Shown: in pieces, positions 16,894 to 24,822 of the stretch
How the letters are laid out: every line of letters begins with the position of its first letter
How positions within the stretch are numbered: position 1 is the stretch's first letter
Source: JANXXV01 sp038230275
GTDB lineage: Bacteria > Acidobacteriota > Terriglobia > Bryobacterales > Bryobacteraceae
DNA length: 38,811 nucleotides
Assembly: GCA_038230275.1 (NCBI GenBank)
Contig: JBBRNO010000050.1
Coordinates: 1-38,811 of the forward strand
Direction: 5' to 3'
Position numbers and translations under genes: made by a program
The notes under the pieces: generated by a model
What the model saw: the letters and a program-made list of their open reading frames with translations, nothing else
What the model was told of the DNA's origin: nothing
Database searches by the model: none

Positions 16894-17378
16894 ATGACGT
16901 TTCAGCCAGTGGATGCAGGGACGCGGATCGGCCATGTCCATTTGAAAGTTGCCGATCTTTCGCGGGCAATTCACTTCTATCACGATGTACTTGGGTTTGA
17001 GGTGGTACAGCGGCTGGGCGATAGCGCAGCGTTCCTCTCCGCGGGCGGCTACCATCATCACATCGCTCTGAATACGTGGGAAAGCGCCGGGGCTCGCCGC
17101 CCGCTCCGGGAACCACTGGACTTTATCATGTCGCCATCCTCTTCCCTTCGCGCGCGGCTATGGCGGACGCGCTGCGCCGGCTGATCGCGGCGGGCGTGCC
17201 GCTCGAAGGCGCCAGTGATCACGGAGTGAGTGAATCCCTGTACCTGCGCGATCCGGACGGCAACGGGGTGGAGGTCTACTGCGACCGGCCGAAGGAAAGT
17301 TGGCCGCGCACACCATCCGGAGAACTCACCATGTTTACGCGGCGCCTGGATTTGGATAAGTTGCTGGCCGAAGGCTAG
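16894..17378 (+). pseudogene. VOC family (glyoxalase/dioxygenase-fold) protein, interrupted by a 1 bp frameshift
   Basis: The N-terminal half reads in one frame from the ATG at 16894 (a GTG at 16888 is also in frame): GTRIGHVHLKVADLSRAIHFYH, split at about residues 10-31, then GGYHHHIALNTW. The C-terminal half continues in the -1 frame from about 17090 to the stop: GTTGLYHVAILFP, SDHGVSESLYLRDPDGNGVEV, DRPKESWP. Adding one G to the run at 17089-17092 restores an uninterrupted VOC protein of about 161 residues with two paired beta-alpha-beta modules and metal-site residues. It resembles CatE/glyoxalase-like proteins. The stop TAG at 17376-17378 is the first triplet of the MITE-like element. 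It could be a real pseudogene or a sequencing error. Confidence 0.85.
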
Positions 17379-17527
17379 TGTACTGTCCAACAAATAACTG
17401 GACACAAGAAACGGCTTGCTCACGCGCGGCTCGGTCTCGAACTCGTTGTTGCAACAGTAGTTTCCGAGCCGCGACCGTAAAGGAGCGGTTTCCGGTAGTG
17501 CCCACCCAATTCTCGGACACTACACTA
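17376..17527. mobile_element. MITE-like palindromic element, copy 2
   Basis: 152 bp, from TAGTGTACTGTCC to GGACACTACACTA. The ends are imperfect inverted repeats: the right end read on the other strand is TAGTGTAGTGTCC, with 12 of 13 bases shared. Both ends start with TA, as seen for elements moved by IS630/Tc1-type transposases; this link is inferred. The centre has a 9-10 bp inverted repeat (GCGGCTCGG..CCGAGCCGC). The left end provides the stop codon of the VOC gene. No coding capacity. Confidence 0.82.
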
Positions 17528-17587
17528 GGGAAATCACGCAGCAGGATGGTAAAATCCAGAAGCTAGTACGGAAAAGAGGGAAATCCC

Positions 17588-20005
17588 ATCACAACTTCCC
17601 TAAAGTATCCGGTCCCGGCGAATGAAGCGGAACGGCTGGCGGAGCTCCACGCGTACGCAATTCTGGAAACTCCACCGGAAATCGCCTTCGACCGGATCAC
17701 GCAGTTGGCCGCACGATTGTTTCAAACACCGATCGCGGTGCTGAGCTTTATCGCCGAAGACCGGCAGTGGTTCAAATCGTGTATCGGGATGCAAGTCACC
17801 GAGACTCCCCGCGAACTCTCCCTCTGTACCTGGGCTATCTTGAGCGCGGACGTGATGGTGGTGCCGGACGCTCGCGCCGACAATCGCTTCAGCGACAACT
17901 GCTTTGTGACTGTCGAAAATGGAATCCGCTTCTATGCCGGAGCCCCACTGATAACCTCGCGCGGCAACAATCTGGGGACACTTTGTATCATCGACACGGT
18001 TCCGCGGCCCCAGGGCCTGACCGGCGAAGAGAAGCAGACGCTGCGGGATCTTGCCGATCTGGTGATGTCGGAATTGGCACTGCGAGCCTCGGTCCGCCAG
18101 GCTGAAGCCGCACGCATCGCTGTGAGTGAGACCCAACAGCAGATTCAAGACGCCTTTGCGAACGCCGCGATTGGCATGGTTCTCACCGATATGGACGGGC
18201 ATGTGGTGTTATCCAACGAAGCCAACTGCCGTATCACGGGATATTCAAAAGAGGAATTACCGGCGGTCCGTTTCCTCACGATGACCCATCCGGACGAAGT
18301 GGAAAACAACACCCGGCTCTTCCGGCAGTTGATTGCCGGTGAAGTGGCATCGTACGTATTGGAGAAACGGATTTTCCGCAAGAGCGGCGAACTCCTGTGG
18401 GTACGGGCCTCCGCCACACTGCTGCGGGATTATTCGGGAAAGCCCACCCACGCAGTAGGACTGGTAGAGGATATTTCGGAGCGAAAGGTGGCGGAGGCCC
18501 AGCTGCTGCAGTCGCAACAAGATTTGGAGACTGCTCGCGACCTGTTGCAAACCACCCTGTCCAGCATCGGCGATGGTGTGATCGCCACCGATGGCGCGGG
18601 CAGGATTACCTTCGTGAATCTGGTGGCGCAGCAATTAACAGGCTGGTCCGAACTGGATGCTATCGGCAAGTCGATACCGGAAGTGTTTCGTGTAGTTGAC
18701 GAGGCAACCCGTTCGGTGGTTCCCAGTCCGGTGGAACTGGCACTTCGGGACGGCGTGATAGCAGGACTTGCAGACCATACCTTGCTGCTGGCGCGCGATG
18801 GGCGCGAGATTTCAGTCGACGACAGCGCGGCGCCGATTTGCGGGCAAAGCGGAGAGGTGGTTGGAGCGGTGCTGGTCTTCCGCGATATCACCGCGCGCAG
18901 ACGGTCCGAAAGGGCGTTGGAAGAGAGCGGCGCGCGGTTCCAGGCTGCCGTCAAGGCGGTGAGCGACATCATCTGGACGAACAATTCCCGCGGTGAGATG
19001 GAGGGCGCCCAACAGGGTTGGGGAGAATTCACCGGGCAGACTCAGAACGAATATCAAGGCTATGGCTGGTCAAGAGCGGTGCATCCGGACGATGTGCCGC
19101 ACACTGTTGAGGAATGGCAAAGTGCCGTGCTGGAACGGCGCCCCGCCGTATTTGAACATCGCGTGCGAAGACGCGATGGACAGTACCGCTCATTCGGCGT
19201 GCGCGCGGTCCCGGTGTTCGAGCTGGATGGAACCGTCAGGGAATGGGTGGGCGTGCACAGTGACATCACCGAACGAAGCCAGGCTGAGAAGCAGCGCATG
19301 GCATTGATAGAGGCGCTGCGGCGGTCCAATGAAGACTTGCAGCACTTCGCACACGCCGCATCCCATGATCTACGTTCTCCTCTGCGCACAGTGAACACGA
19401 TGACGGCGCTTCTGGCCAAGCGGTACAAGGGCCAGTTGGACGCCGAAGCCGACTCGATGATCGAGTTCATCACCGCGGGCATGAAGCGGATGGACGCATT
19501 GATCTCCGGCTTGCTCGCCTTCTCCGATCCGGCCGAGTTTAAGAATCCGCCAACGCGCGTGCGGATGGCCGATGCGCTCGCGGGAGCACTTACCAATTTG
19601 CAGTCCGCTATAGATGAGTGCGGGGCAGTGGTGACTGCCGGCGCTCTCCCTGTCGCCTACGTGCACGAATCGCCGATCTCGCAGGTCTTTCAAAATCTCA
19701 TCGGGAATGCACTGAAGTACCGCAGCAAACGATCGCCTAAGATTGACGTCACCGCCATTTACGAGAACTCCGAATGGGTGATTCGTGTGCAAGACAATGG
19801 CATTGGGTTTGAGCCGCGATACGCGGACGAAGTGTTCGGAGCGTTTCGCCGTCTGCACGGGCAGGAAATCGCCGGAAGCGGAATCGGGCTGGCTACGTGC
19901 AAGCGAATTATTGAACGCTACGGTGGACGAATCTGGGCCCAATCTGAACCGGACGTGGGTTCGATTTTCAGTTTCACCATTCCAGGTTCAGCAATCGACG
20001 ATTGA
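17588..20005 (+). CDS. GAF-PAS-PAS-PAS sensor histidine kinase with no standard start codon
   Basis: Soluble histidine kinase of about 805 residues if it begins at ATC 17588. Order: GAF (about 25-170), three PAS/PAC units (about 190-305, 325-440, 445-565), HisKA with phospho-acceptor His593 (ASHDLRSPLR), then an ATPase domain with N box NLIGNALKYRS, G1 DNGIGF and G2 GSGIGLATCK. The family-typical N-terminus (TTSLKYPVPANEAERLAEL) reads in frame upstream of the first standard start (TTG 17705, inside the GAF). It has no ATG, GTG or TTG. GAGG ends 8 nt before the ATC. An in-frame ATG at 17546 is separated from it by a TAG at 17564. The candidate start is therefore ATC, or the start was lost. No response regulator is adjacent. 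Confidence 0.85.
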   Translation: MTTSLKYPVPANEAERLAELHAYAILETPPEIAFDRITQLAARLFQTPIAVLSFIAEDRQWFKSCIGMQVTETPRELSLCTWAILSADVMVVPDARADNRFSDNCFVTVENGIRFYAGAPLITSRGNNLGTLCIIDTVPRPQGLTGEEKQTLRDLADLVMSELALRASVRQAEAARIAVSETQQQIQDAFANAAIGMVLTDMDGHVVLSNEANCRITGYSKEELPAVRFLTMTHPDEVENNTRLFRQLIAGEVASYVLEKRIFRKSGELLWVRASATLLRDYSGKPTHAVGLVEDISERKVAEAQLLQSQQDLETARDLLQTTLSSIGDGVIATDGAGRITFVNLVAQQLTGWSELDAIGKSIPEVFRVVDEATRSVVPSPVELALRDGVIAGLADHTLLLARDGREISVDDSAAPICGQSGEVVGAVLVFRDITARRRSERALEESGARFQAAVKAVSDIIWTNNSRGEMEGAQQGWGEFTGQTQNEYQGYGWSRAVHPDDVPHTVEEWQSAVLERRPAVFEHRVRRRDGQYRSFGVRAVPVFELDGTVREWVGVHSDITERSQAEKQRMALIEALRRSNEDLQHFAHAASHDLRSPLRTVNTMTALLAKRYKGQLDAEADSMIEFITAGMKRMDALISGLLAFSDPAEFKNPPTRVRMADALAGALTNLQSAIDECGAVVTAGALPVAYVHESPISQVFQNLIGNALKYRSKRSPKIDVTAIYENSEWVIRVQDNGIGFEPRYADEVFGAFRRLHGQEIAGSGIGLATCKRIIERYGGRIWAQSEPDVGSIFSFTIPGSAIDD

Positions 20006-20069
20006 TCGTGGCAAGCGCCAATGAAACGTTGGCATCTGAATTGCATCTACTTAGAAGAGGAGACAGTAG

Positions 20070-21632
20070 GTGGAGATGGAAAGCGGTCGGTCCCAATCGC
20101 ATGTTCGCAGGTGGCTAATTGCCGGCGCAGTCTTACTCCTGATTCCCATCCTCACGCTTTTTATTCTGGCACGCCGGTTGAACCCCATGGCGCGCGAACA
20201 GGTGGTGAAATTTCTTCGCCAGAAGTACCAGAGCGAAGTTGAATTGCAGGATTTGAAGATTTCACTTTTCCCTGGAGTCCGCGTTACCGGCGCGGGATTG
20301 GTGATGTACTATCACGGGCGCACTGACTTGCCTGCGTTCGTTAAGATCAAATCGTTCCAGGCAGGCGCCTCGTTCGAATCGCTGTTGCAGGACACAAAAC
20401 ACATCGGCACGCTGCGTCTGGACGGTCTTGAAATCACCATCCCGCCCAAGTCCGAACGGCAGCCCAAGCCGAAGAGCGAAGCCGCGAATTCCGCCGGCAA
20501 AAGAATCGACGTCGTAGTCGATCGCGTGGTTGCCGACGGAACAACGCTGGTGATTTCGCCGAAGCAGGAAGGAAAAGTTCCGTTGCAGTGGGATATTCAT
20601 AAACTCACCTTGCAATCGGTGGGGGCCGGCCGGCCCATGCAGTTTGTGGCCACCCTGGCGAATGCCAAACCGCCCGGTGACATCCAGAGCAGCGGCAACT
20701 TCGGTCCGTATAGTCCGGATGAGCCCGGCGATACTCCCGTTTCCGGCAAATACACGTTCAAGAACGCCGACCTTTCGGTGTTCAACGGCATCTCCGGAAT
20801 TCTCTCGTCCACTGGCGAATACAAAGGCACACTGCAAAGGATAGAAGTGGATGGCGGAACTGATACCCCGGACTTCACGGTCCGCGTAGCCGGCAATCCG
20901 ATTCAACTCAAAACGAAATTCCATTCCATCGTCGATGGCACAAACGGCGATACCCTGCTGCAGCCCGTCAGCGCGGATTTTCTCCGTTCAGCGGTGCTGG
21001 CGAACGGAGGCGCAAGTGGTACCAAGGGAGTGAAAGGCAAAACGGTCGCCCTTGATATTGTGGTGAATCAGGCGCGGCTGCAGGACATTCTCAAACTCGC
21101 CATCAAGTCGAGCAGTAATCCAATGACCGGGATCATCAGCTTTAAGGCGAAGATGATCATTCCACCCGGGGACAAGGACATCGCGGATAAGCTACAACTG
21201 GATGGCCAATTCGGAATCGGCGCGGCAAAGTTCACCAGTCTGGATGTGCAAAGCAAAGTGGACAAGCTGAGTGGGCGCGCCCGCGGCGATACCGACGACA
21301 GCGACGCGGAGAGTGTTGTATCGAACCTGAAGGGCCGCTTCAAATTGGCGGATGGGAAAGTGACTTTCACACAGCTCTCGTTCAGCGTACCGGGGGCGGA
21401 AATCCTTCTGGCCGGGTCGTACGGCATGCGGAGCGGCGAAATCGATTTCCACGGGACCGCGCGCATGCAAGCCAAAGTTTCTCAAATGACAACTGGCTTC
21501 AAATCGATCCTGCTGAAAGCGGCCGACCCGTTTTTCAATAAGCAAGGCGCCGGCGCCGTGATCCCCATAAAGATTACCGGCACGCGCGAGCATCCAGCGT
21601 TCGGATTGGAACTTCGCCGCAAGAAACCGTAG
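20070..21632 (+). CDS. AsmA-like envelope protein
   Basis: 520 residues from a GTG at 20070, which has GGAG 7 nt upstream; the ATG at 20076 is the alternative. One N-terminal membrane helix (WLIAGAVLLLIPILTLFIL) is followed by a long beta-rich periplasmic part typical of AsmA/YhdP-like proteins. Typical stretches are VELQDLKISLFPGVRVTGAGL, here given as residues about 47-67, and LRLDGLEITIPPK. The C-terminal AsmA-type domain begins near residue 300. A repeated beta pattern ends in FGLELRRKK. Members bridge the envelope and are linked to lipid transport or outer-membrane assembly. The 64 bp gap after the kinase has no terminator, so co-transcription is possible. Confidence 0.82.
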   Translation: MEMESGRSQSHVRRWLIAGAVLLLIPILTLFILARRLNPMAREQVVKFLRQKYQSEVELQDLKISLFPGVRVTGAGLVMYYHGRTDLPAFVKIKSFQAGASFESLLQDTKHIGTLRLDGLEITIPPKSERQPKPKSEAANSAGKRIDVVVDRVVADGTTLVISPKQEGKVPLQWDIHKLTLQSVGAGRPMQFVATLANAKPPGDIQSSGNFGPYSPDEPGDTPVSGKYTFKNADLSVFNGISGILSSTGEYKGTLQRIEVDGGTDTPDFTVRVAGNPIQLKTKFHSIVDGTNGDTLLQPVSADFLRSAVLANGGASGTKGVKGKTVALDIVVNQARLQDILKLAIKSSSNPMTGIISFKAKMIIPPGDKDIADKLQLDGQFGIGAAKFTSLDVQSKVDKLSGRARGDTDDSDAESVVSNLKGRFKLADGKVTFTQLSFSVPGAEILLAGSYGMRSGEIDFHGTARMQAKVSQMTTGFKSILLKAADPFFNKQGAGAVIPIKITGTREHPAFGLELRRKKP

Positions 21633-21634
21633 AA

Positions 21635-21748
21635 CTATTTCACCGTGGCCGTTGGTCCGGCGGAGCTGGTGATGCCGTTGATGATCACTGCCAGGAGGGA
21701 CGGCGTCGCCGGACGGCGCGTCCATCGGGAAGCGGATGTTGACTTTCA
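21635..21748 (-). pseudogene. Remnant resembling the TIGR03437 C-terminal domain, frameshifted
   Basis: The minus strand reads LFLKVNIRFPMDAPSGDAVP in one frame, then LAVIINGITSSAGPTATVK and a TAG stop (21635-21637) after a +1 shift near 21690. Joined, these look like the last 40 residues of the C-terminal domain found on many exported Solibacter/Bryobacter proteins (pattern YxVNVxxPxxxPxGDAVPxxxxINGxxS). The rest of such a gene is absent. Its upstream edge runs into the end of the MaoC gene. The likeness is by eye and short, so the call is tentative. Confidence 0.5.
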
Positions 21749-22204
21749 GAAATAGATTCGCGTAATCCATTCGGCGGCTACCGCCGGTTTGGTCGAATTT
21801 TCAAGCTCGATTTTCATATCCCAAGTGCACTCCACTCCCCCTTCCACGTCTCGCAACGATTGCAACCCCGCACGCAGACGGACCCGTGCGCCAGTGCGCA
21901 CCGGAGATACAAAGCGGACGCGGTTGAATCCATAGTTGATCGTCATCTTCTGTTCGCCTTCAAAGCGAAACGTCTGGCGGAATAGATGGCTCAACAGCGA
22001 TAGAGTGAGAAAGCCATGGGCAATGGTTGTTCCAAACGGAGACTCCCGTTCCGCCCGCGGCGTGTCGATGTGAATCCATTGCGGATCCTGCGTCAGCTCG
22101 GCAAAAGAATTCACCATCTGCTGCGTCACCGGGAGCCAATCGCTTACACCGATTTCGGCGCCTGCGGCGGCGCGCAGTTCCTCTATGTTCTGAATCACTC
22201 GCAT
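21746..22204 (-). CDS. MaoC-like (R)-specific enoyl-CoA hydratase
   Basis: 152 residues with a single hot-dog fold, as in NodN/MaoC-type proteins. The hydratase motif is present: FAELTQDPQWIHIDTPRA with the catalytic Asp and His, followed by FGTTIAHGFLTLSLLSHL. NYGFNRVRFVSPV is the usual strand that follows. These enzymes hydrate trans-2-enoyl-CoA to (R)-3-hydroxyacyl-CoA. It is cytoplasmic. It lies alone, divergent from the MFS gene by 40 bp and 7 kb from the acyl-CoA operon. Its stop at 21746 abuts a degraded gene fragment, so its 3' flank may have been rearranged. Confidence 0.94.
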   Translation of the reverse strand: MRVIQNIEELRAAAGAEIGVSDWLPVTQQMVNSFAELTQDPQWIHIDTPRAERESPFGTTIAHGFLTLSLLSHLFRQTFRFEGEQKMTINYGFNRVRFVSPVRTGARVRLRAGLQSLRDVEGGVECTWDMKIELENSTKPAVAAEWITRIYF

Positions 22205-22244
22205 GAAATTTGATTCTATCCGTTTGTGATAGCATTAGCGGCCT

Positions 22245-23564
22245 GTGAGCGCCGATCCCACCGCATCGAAGAATCGTTACGCACTGGCCCTGCTTGTTGC
22301 CATCAACGTATTAAATTTCTATGACCGCAACATTCCGGGTGCACTGGCCGAGCCCATCCGCAAAGAATTTGCACTTTCCGACACGCAATTGGGCCTGTTG
22401 GGTAGCGCTTTCATCTGGGTATACGCGCTGATTGGATTGCCCATCGGCCTGCTGGCGGACACAGGCAGCAGAAAGAAACTTCTGGCCGCAGGCATGGTGG
22501 TGTGGAGTGCACTCACCGCATTTGCCGCTCTGGCCACCAGCTTTTCGTTGTTGCTGGTTTCCCGGCTGGGCGTCGCCGTTGGAGAGGCAGTGGTGGCGCC
22601 CACCGCCACCAGCATGCTCGGCGATCTGTTTCCAGCCGGCAGGCGCTCCCATGCCCTCGGCCTCTTCATGCTCGGCGTGCCAGTGGGAGGGGCGCTGAGT
22701 TACCTCTTCAGTGCATCCATCGCTCACTCCTTCGGATGGCGCACCGCCATGGTTACCGCGGCGCTGCCGGCGTTGCTTCTGCTGCCCGCCCTAATCGCAC
22801 TGCGCGAACCCATGCGGGGAGCGTCGGAAGCCGCGCAAAGGAAAGTGGAGAGCCCATCGATTTGGAAGATTCTCCGCATCCCGACAATGTGGTGGATTAT
22901 CGCCTCCGGAGCACTGGTGAATTTCAATCTGTATGCGCTTGCATCGTTCCTGCCGTCATTCTTCATCCGGGTTCACGGCCTCTCGCTGCGCGAATCCGGT
23001 GTCGCGATGGCAATCATCTACGGGATTGGGGGAATTTGTGGCGGCGTGCTGGCCGGCAGGTGGGGCGACCGTACCATCAGGACGCGTTCGAATGGACGCC
23101 TCCAACTGGCGGCGGCGCTCTCAATGGGAACTGTGCCCGCCGCGTGGTTTGGCATCGCATCACCCGCGGGAATGGTAGTGCCGGCTGTCCTGTTCTGGAT
23201 GCTTGCATTGGCAACCATCAATACTTACTACGCTCTTGTCTATGCCTCGATCCAGGATCTTGTTCCACCCAACGCTCGCGGCACTACCATGGCGATTTAC
23301 TTCATGGCAATGTATCTTTGCGGCGCCTCGTTCGGGCCGGTGCTTACGGGAAATTTGAGCGATCGCCTGGCGCGCCACGCAGCCTCCGCGGCGGGATCAC
23401 CAATAATTACGGATCTGTTCCGGGCCACCGGCCTGCAACAGGCGATGCTGGTCATCCCCATCCTGTCTATCGCGCTGGCGCTGGTGTTGTACGCAGGCTC
23501 CCGCACCATCACAGCCGATGCGCGCCGCCAGGATGAACTACGCTATTCGCGTGCCGGAGCGTAA
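22245..23564 (+). CDS. MFS transporter
   Basis: 439 residues, 12 predicted membrane helices, inner membrane. The family marks are NFYDRNIPGALAEPIRKEF in the first helix region, motif A after helix 2 (GLLADTGSRKK) and RLGVAVGEAVVAPTATSML in helix 4. The N-F-Y-D-R start is typical of the spinster-like/anion-cation symporter branches that move organic acids, lipids or glycerophosphodiesters. The substrate is not readable. The start is GTG at 22245. It is a single gene, divergent from MaoC. No terminator is evident after it. Confidence 0.92.
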   Translation: MSADPTASKNRYALALLVAINVLNFYDRNIPGALAEPIRKEFALSDTQLGLLGSAFIWVYALIGLPIGLLADTGSRKKLLAAGMVVWSALTAFAALATSFSLLLVSRLGVAVGEAVVAPTATSMLGDLFPAGRRSHALGLFMLGVPVGGALSYLFSASIAHSFGWRTAMVTAALPALLLLPALIALREPMRGASEAAQRKVESPSIWKILRIPTMWWIIASGALVNFNLYALASFLPSFFIRVHGLSLRESGVAMAIIYGIGGICGGVLAGRWGDRTIRTRSNGRLQLAAALSMGTVPAAWFGIASPAGMVVPAVLFWMLALATINTYYALVYASIQDLVPPNARGTTMAIYFMAMYLCGASFGPVLTGNLSDRLARHAASAAGSPIITDLFRATGLQQAMLVIPILSIALALVLYAGSRTITADARRQDELRYSRAGA

Positions 23565-23815
23565 CTTGCCCATTGTGAATAACCAGACGCCCACCACGGT
23601 TCTGGCTGATTGGCCGTCCTTCGTACGTTCAAAAATCCGTTTGGCCGTAACGGCGGATTCCTGCAAGGAAAGTTCTCCCAGCGCCTCCAGGCCGTAGCAA
23701 CGCTTCGCACGCCCGCCACGTAAGCAGAGCCCAATGACGTCGGCTTTGGGTGTGCCAACTCGCCCACCTTCGTTTGGAAGTCACCCTTTACAACAGGCGA
23801 AGAAACGGCGAAGAT
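23565..23815. other. 251 bp intergenic stretch without a recognised gene
   Basis: No standard gene, RNA or repeat is recognised here. One minus frame (about 23560-23750) is open and reads like plain protein (DVIGLCLRGGRAKRCYGLEA, then LGELSLQESAVTAKRIFERT). A neighbouring minus frame (to 23926) overlaps the radical SAM gene. I cannot match either to a family. The region may hold a degraded gene end. Confidence 0.3.
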
Positions 23816-24817
23816 ATGGCTATGTCCACGCTCTTCCAAATTGAACCCCTGCCCGCACCAGGGCTCATTGGCATCGCGAAACTGGCTGCGTCCGGGCACA
23901 CACTGGAGCTCAAGCGCAAGGTGCAATATCGCGATCTACCCACGCGCCGTTGGCTCACCCGCTGTTCCACGGAGCGAATGCCCTTCACTTGGACCATCAA
24001 TCCATACCGTGGTTGCGAGTTCGGCTGCAAATATTGCTACGCCCGGTACACGCACGAATTCATGGAACTGCGCGGCATTGACGACTTCGAGACGCAGATT
24101 TATGCCAAGCACTGGCACGCACCCCACTTCGCGGCGGAAGTCCGGCGCTTGGACGCAGCCGAGACAATCGCCATTGGCACCGCTACTGACCCTTATCAGC
24201 CAGCCGAACGCCGCTACGAGTTGACGCGAAAGATGCTCGCGGTATTTGCGCAGGAGCGTGGGCGGCGCATTTACTTAATCACCAAATCCGATCTGATCAC
24301 ACGCGATATCGATCTGTTGGAGAAGATCGCGCTGCACAACCGCATCGCTGTGACGATCACCATCACCACGGCGGACGCGTCCCTGGCACGGCTGCTGGAA
24401 CCCATGGCGCCCCGCCCTGACCTGCGCCTCCGGGCGATCAAACGCCTGGCGGCAGCGGGGCTTACCGTGACTGTCAACGCCAATCCCGTGTTACCGATGA
24501 TCACCGACAGTGAAGTAAATCTGGATCGCGTCGCCGCGGCGGCGGCGCGCGCGGGCGCTATCGGTTTTCATGGCGGATTGCTGTTTCTGAAGCCCTGTGC
24601 CCAGCGGGTCTTCTTTCCATTTCTGGAGGCGGAGTTTCCAAGCTTGCTGAAGCGCTATCGCACGCGCTACGCGAAATGCGCCTACTTGAAAGGTGAATAC
24701 CCTAAGTTGATTCAAGATCGGGTACGCGCCATTCGAAAGCGCTACGGGCTGGAGAACAACAGCCTGGCGTGGGAATCGGACCGCCCTCAACTTGGCGAGC
24801 AATTGAGCTTGTATTAA
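23816..24817 (+). CDS. Radical SAM protein, spore photoproduct lyase-like/Rv2578c family
   Basis: 333 residues from the ATG at 23816; the frame is open further upstream (to 23750) without family character. The cluster motif is CxxxCxxC at Cys67, Cys71 and Cys74 (GCEFGCKYCYAR), followed by a TIM-barrel-like sequence. TATDPYQPAERRYELTR and LITKSDLITRDIDLL are characteristic of this SPL-like group. These proteins use S-adenosylmethionine and a 4Fe-4S cluster; true SPL repairs thymine spore lesions, but this branch is unassigned in non-spore-formers. The gene ends 5 bp from the convergent amidohydrolase stop, with no room for a terminator between them. Confidence 0.92.
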   Translation: MAMSTLFQIEPLPAPGLIGIAKLAASGHTLELKRKVQYRDLPTRRWLTRCSTERMPFTWTINPYRGCEFGCKYCYARYTHEFMELRGIDDFETQIYAKHWHAPHFAAEVRRLDAAETIAIGTATDPYQPAERRYELTRKMLAVFAQERGRRIYLITKSDLITRDIDLLEKIALHNRIAVTITITTADASLARLLEPMAPRPDLRLRAIKRLAAAGLTVTVNANPVLPMITDSEVNLDRVAAAAARAGAIGFHGGLLFLKPCAQRVFFPFLEAEFPSLLKRYRTRYAKCAYLKGEYPKLIQDRVRAIRKRYGLENNSLAWESDRPQLGEQLSLY

Positions 24818-24822
24818 ACCAA

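Noticed and set aside
16871..17116. N-terminal extension of the MDR oxidoreductase to 17116
   Set aside because: Antisense to the VOC gene and unlike the family, which starts at MKNRQILLAARPRGYPEE.
22502..23536. 344-codon plus-strand open frame
   Set aside because: Overlaps the MFS transporter in another frame; the MFS motifs and membrane helices are unmistakable.
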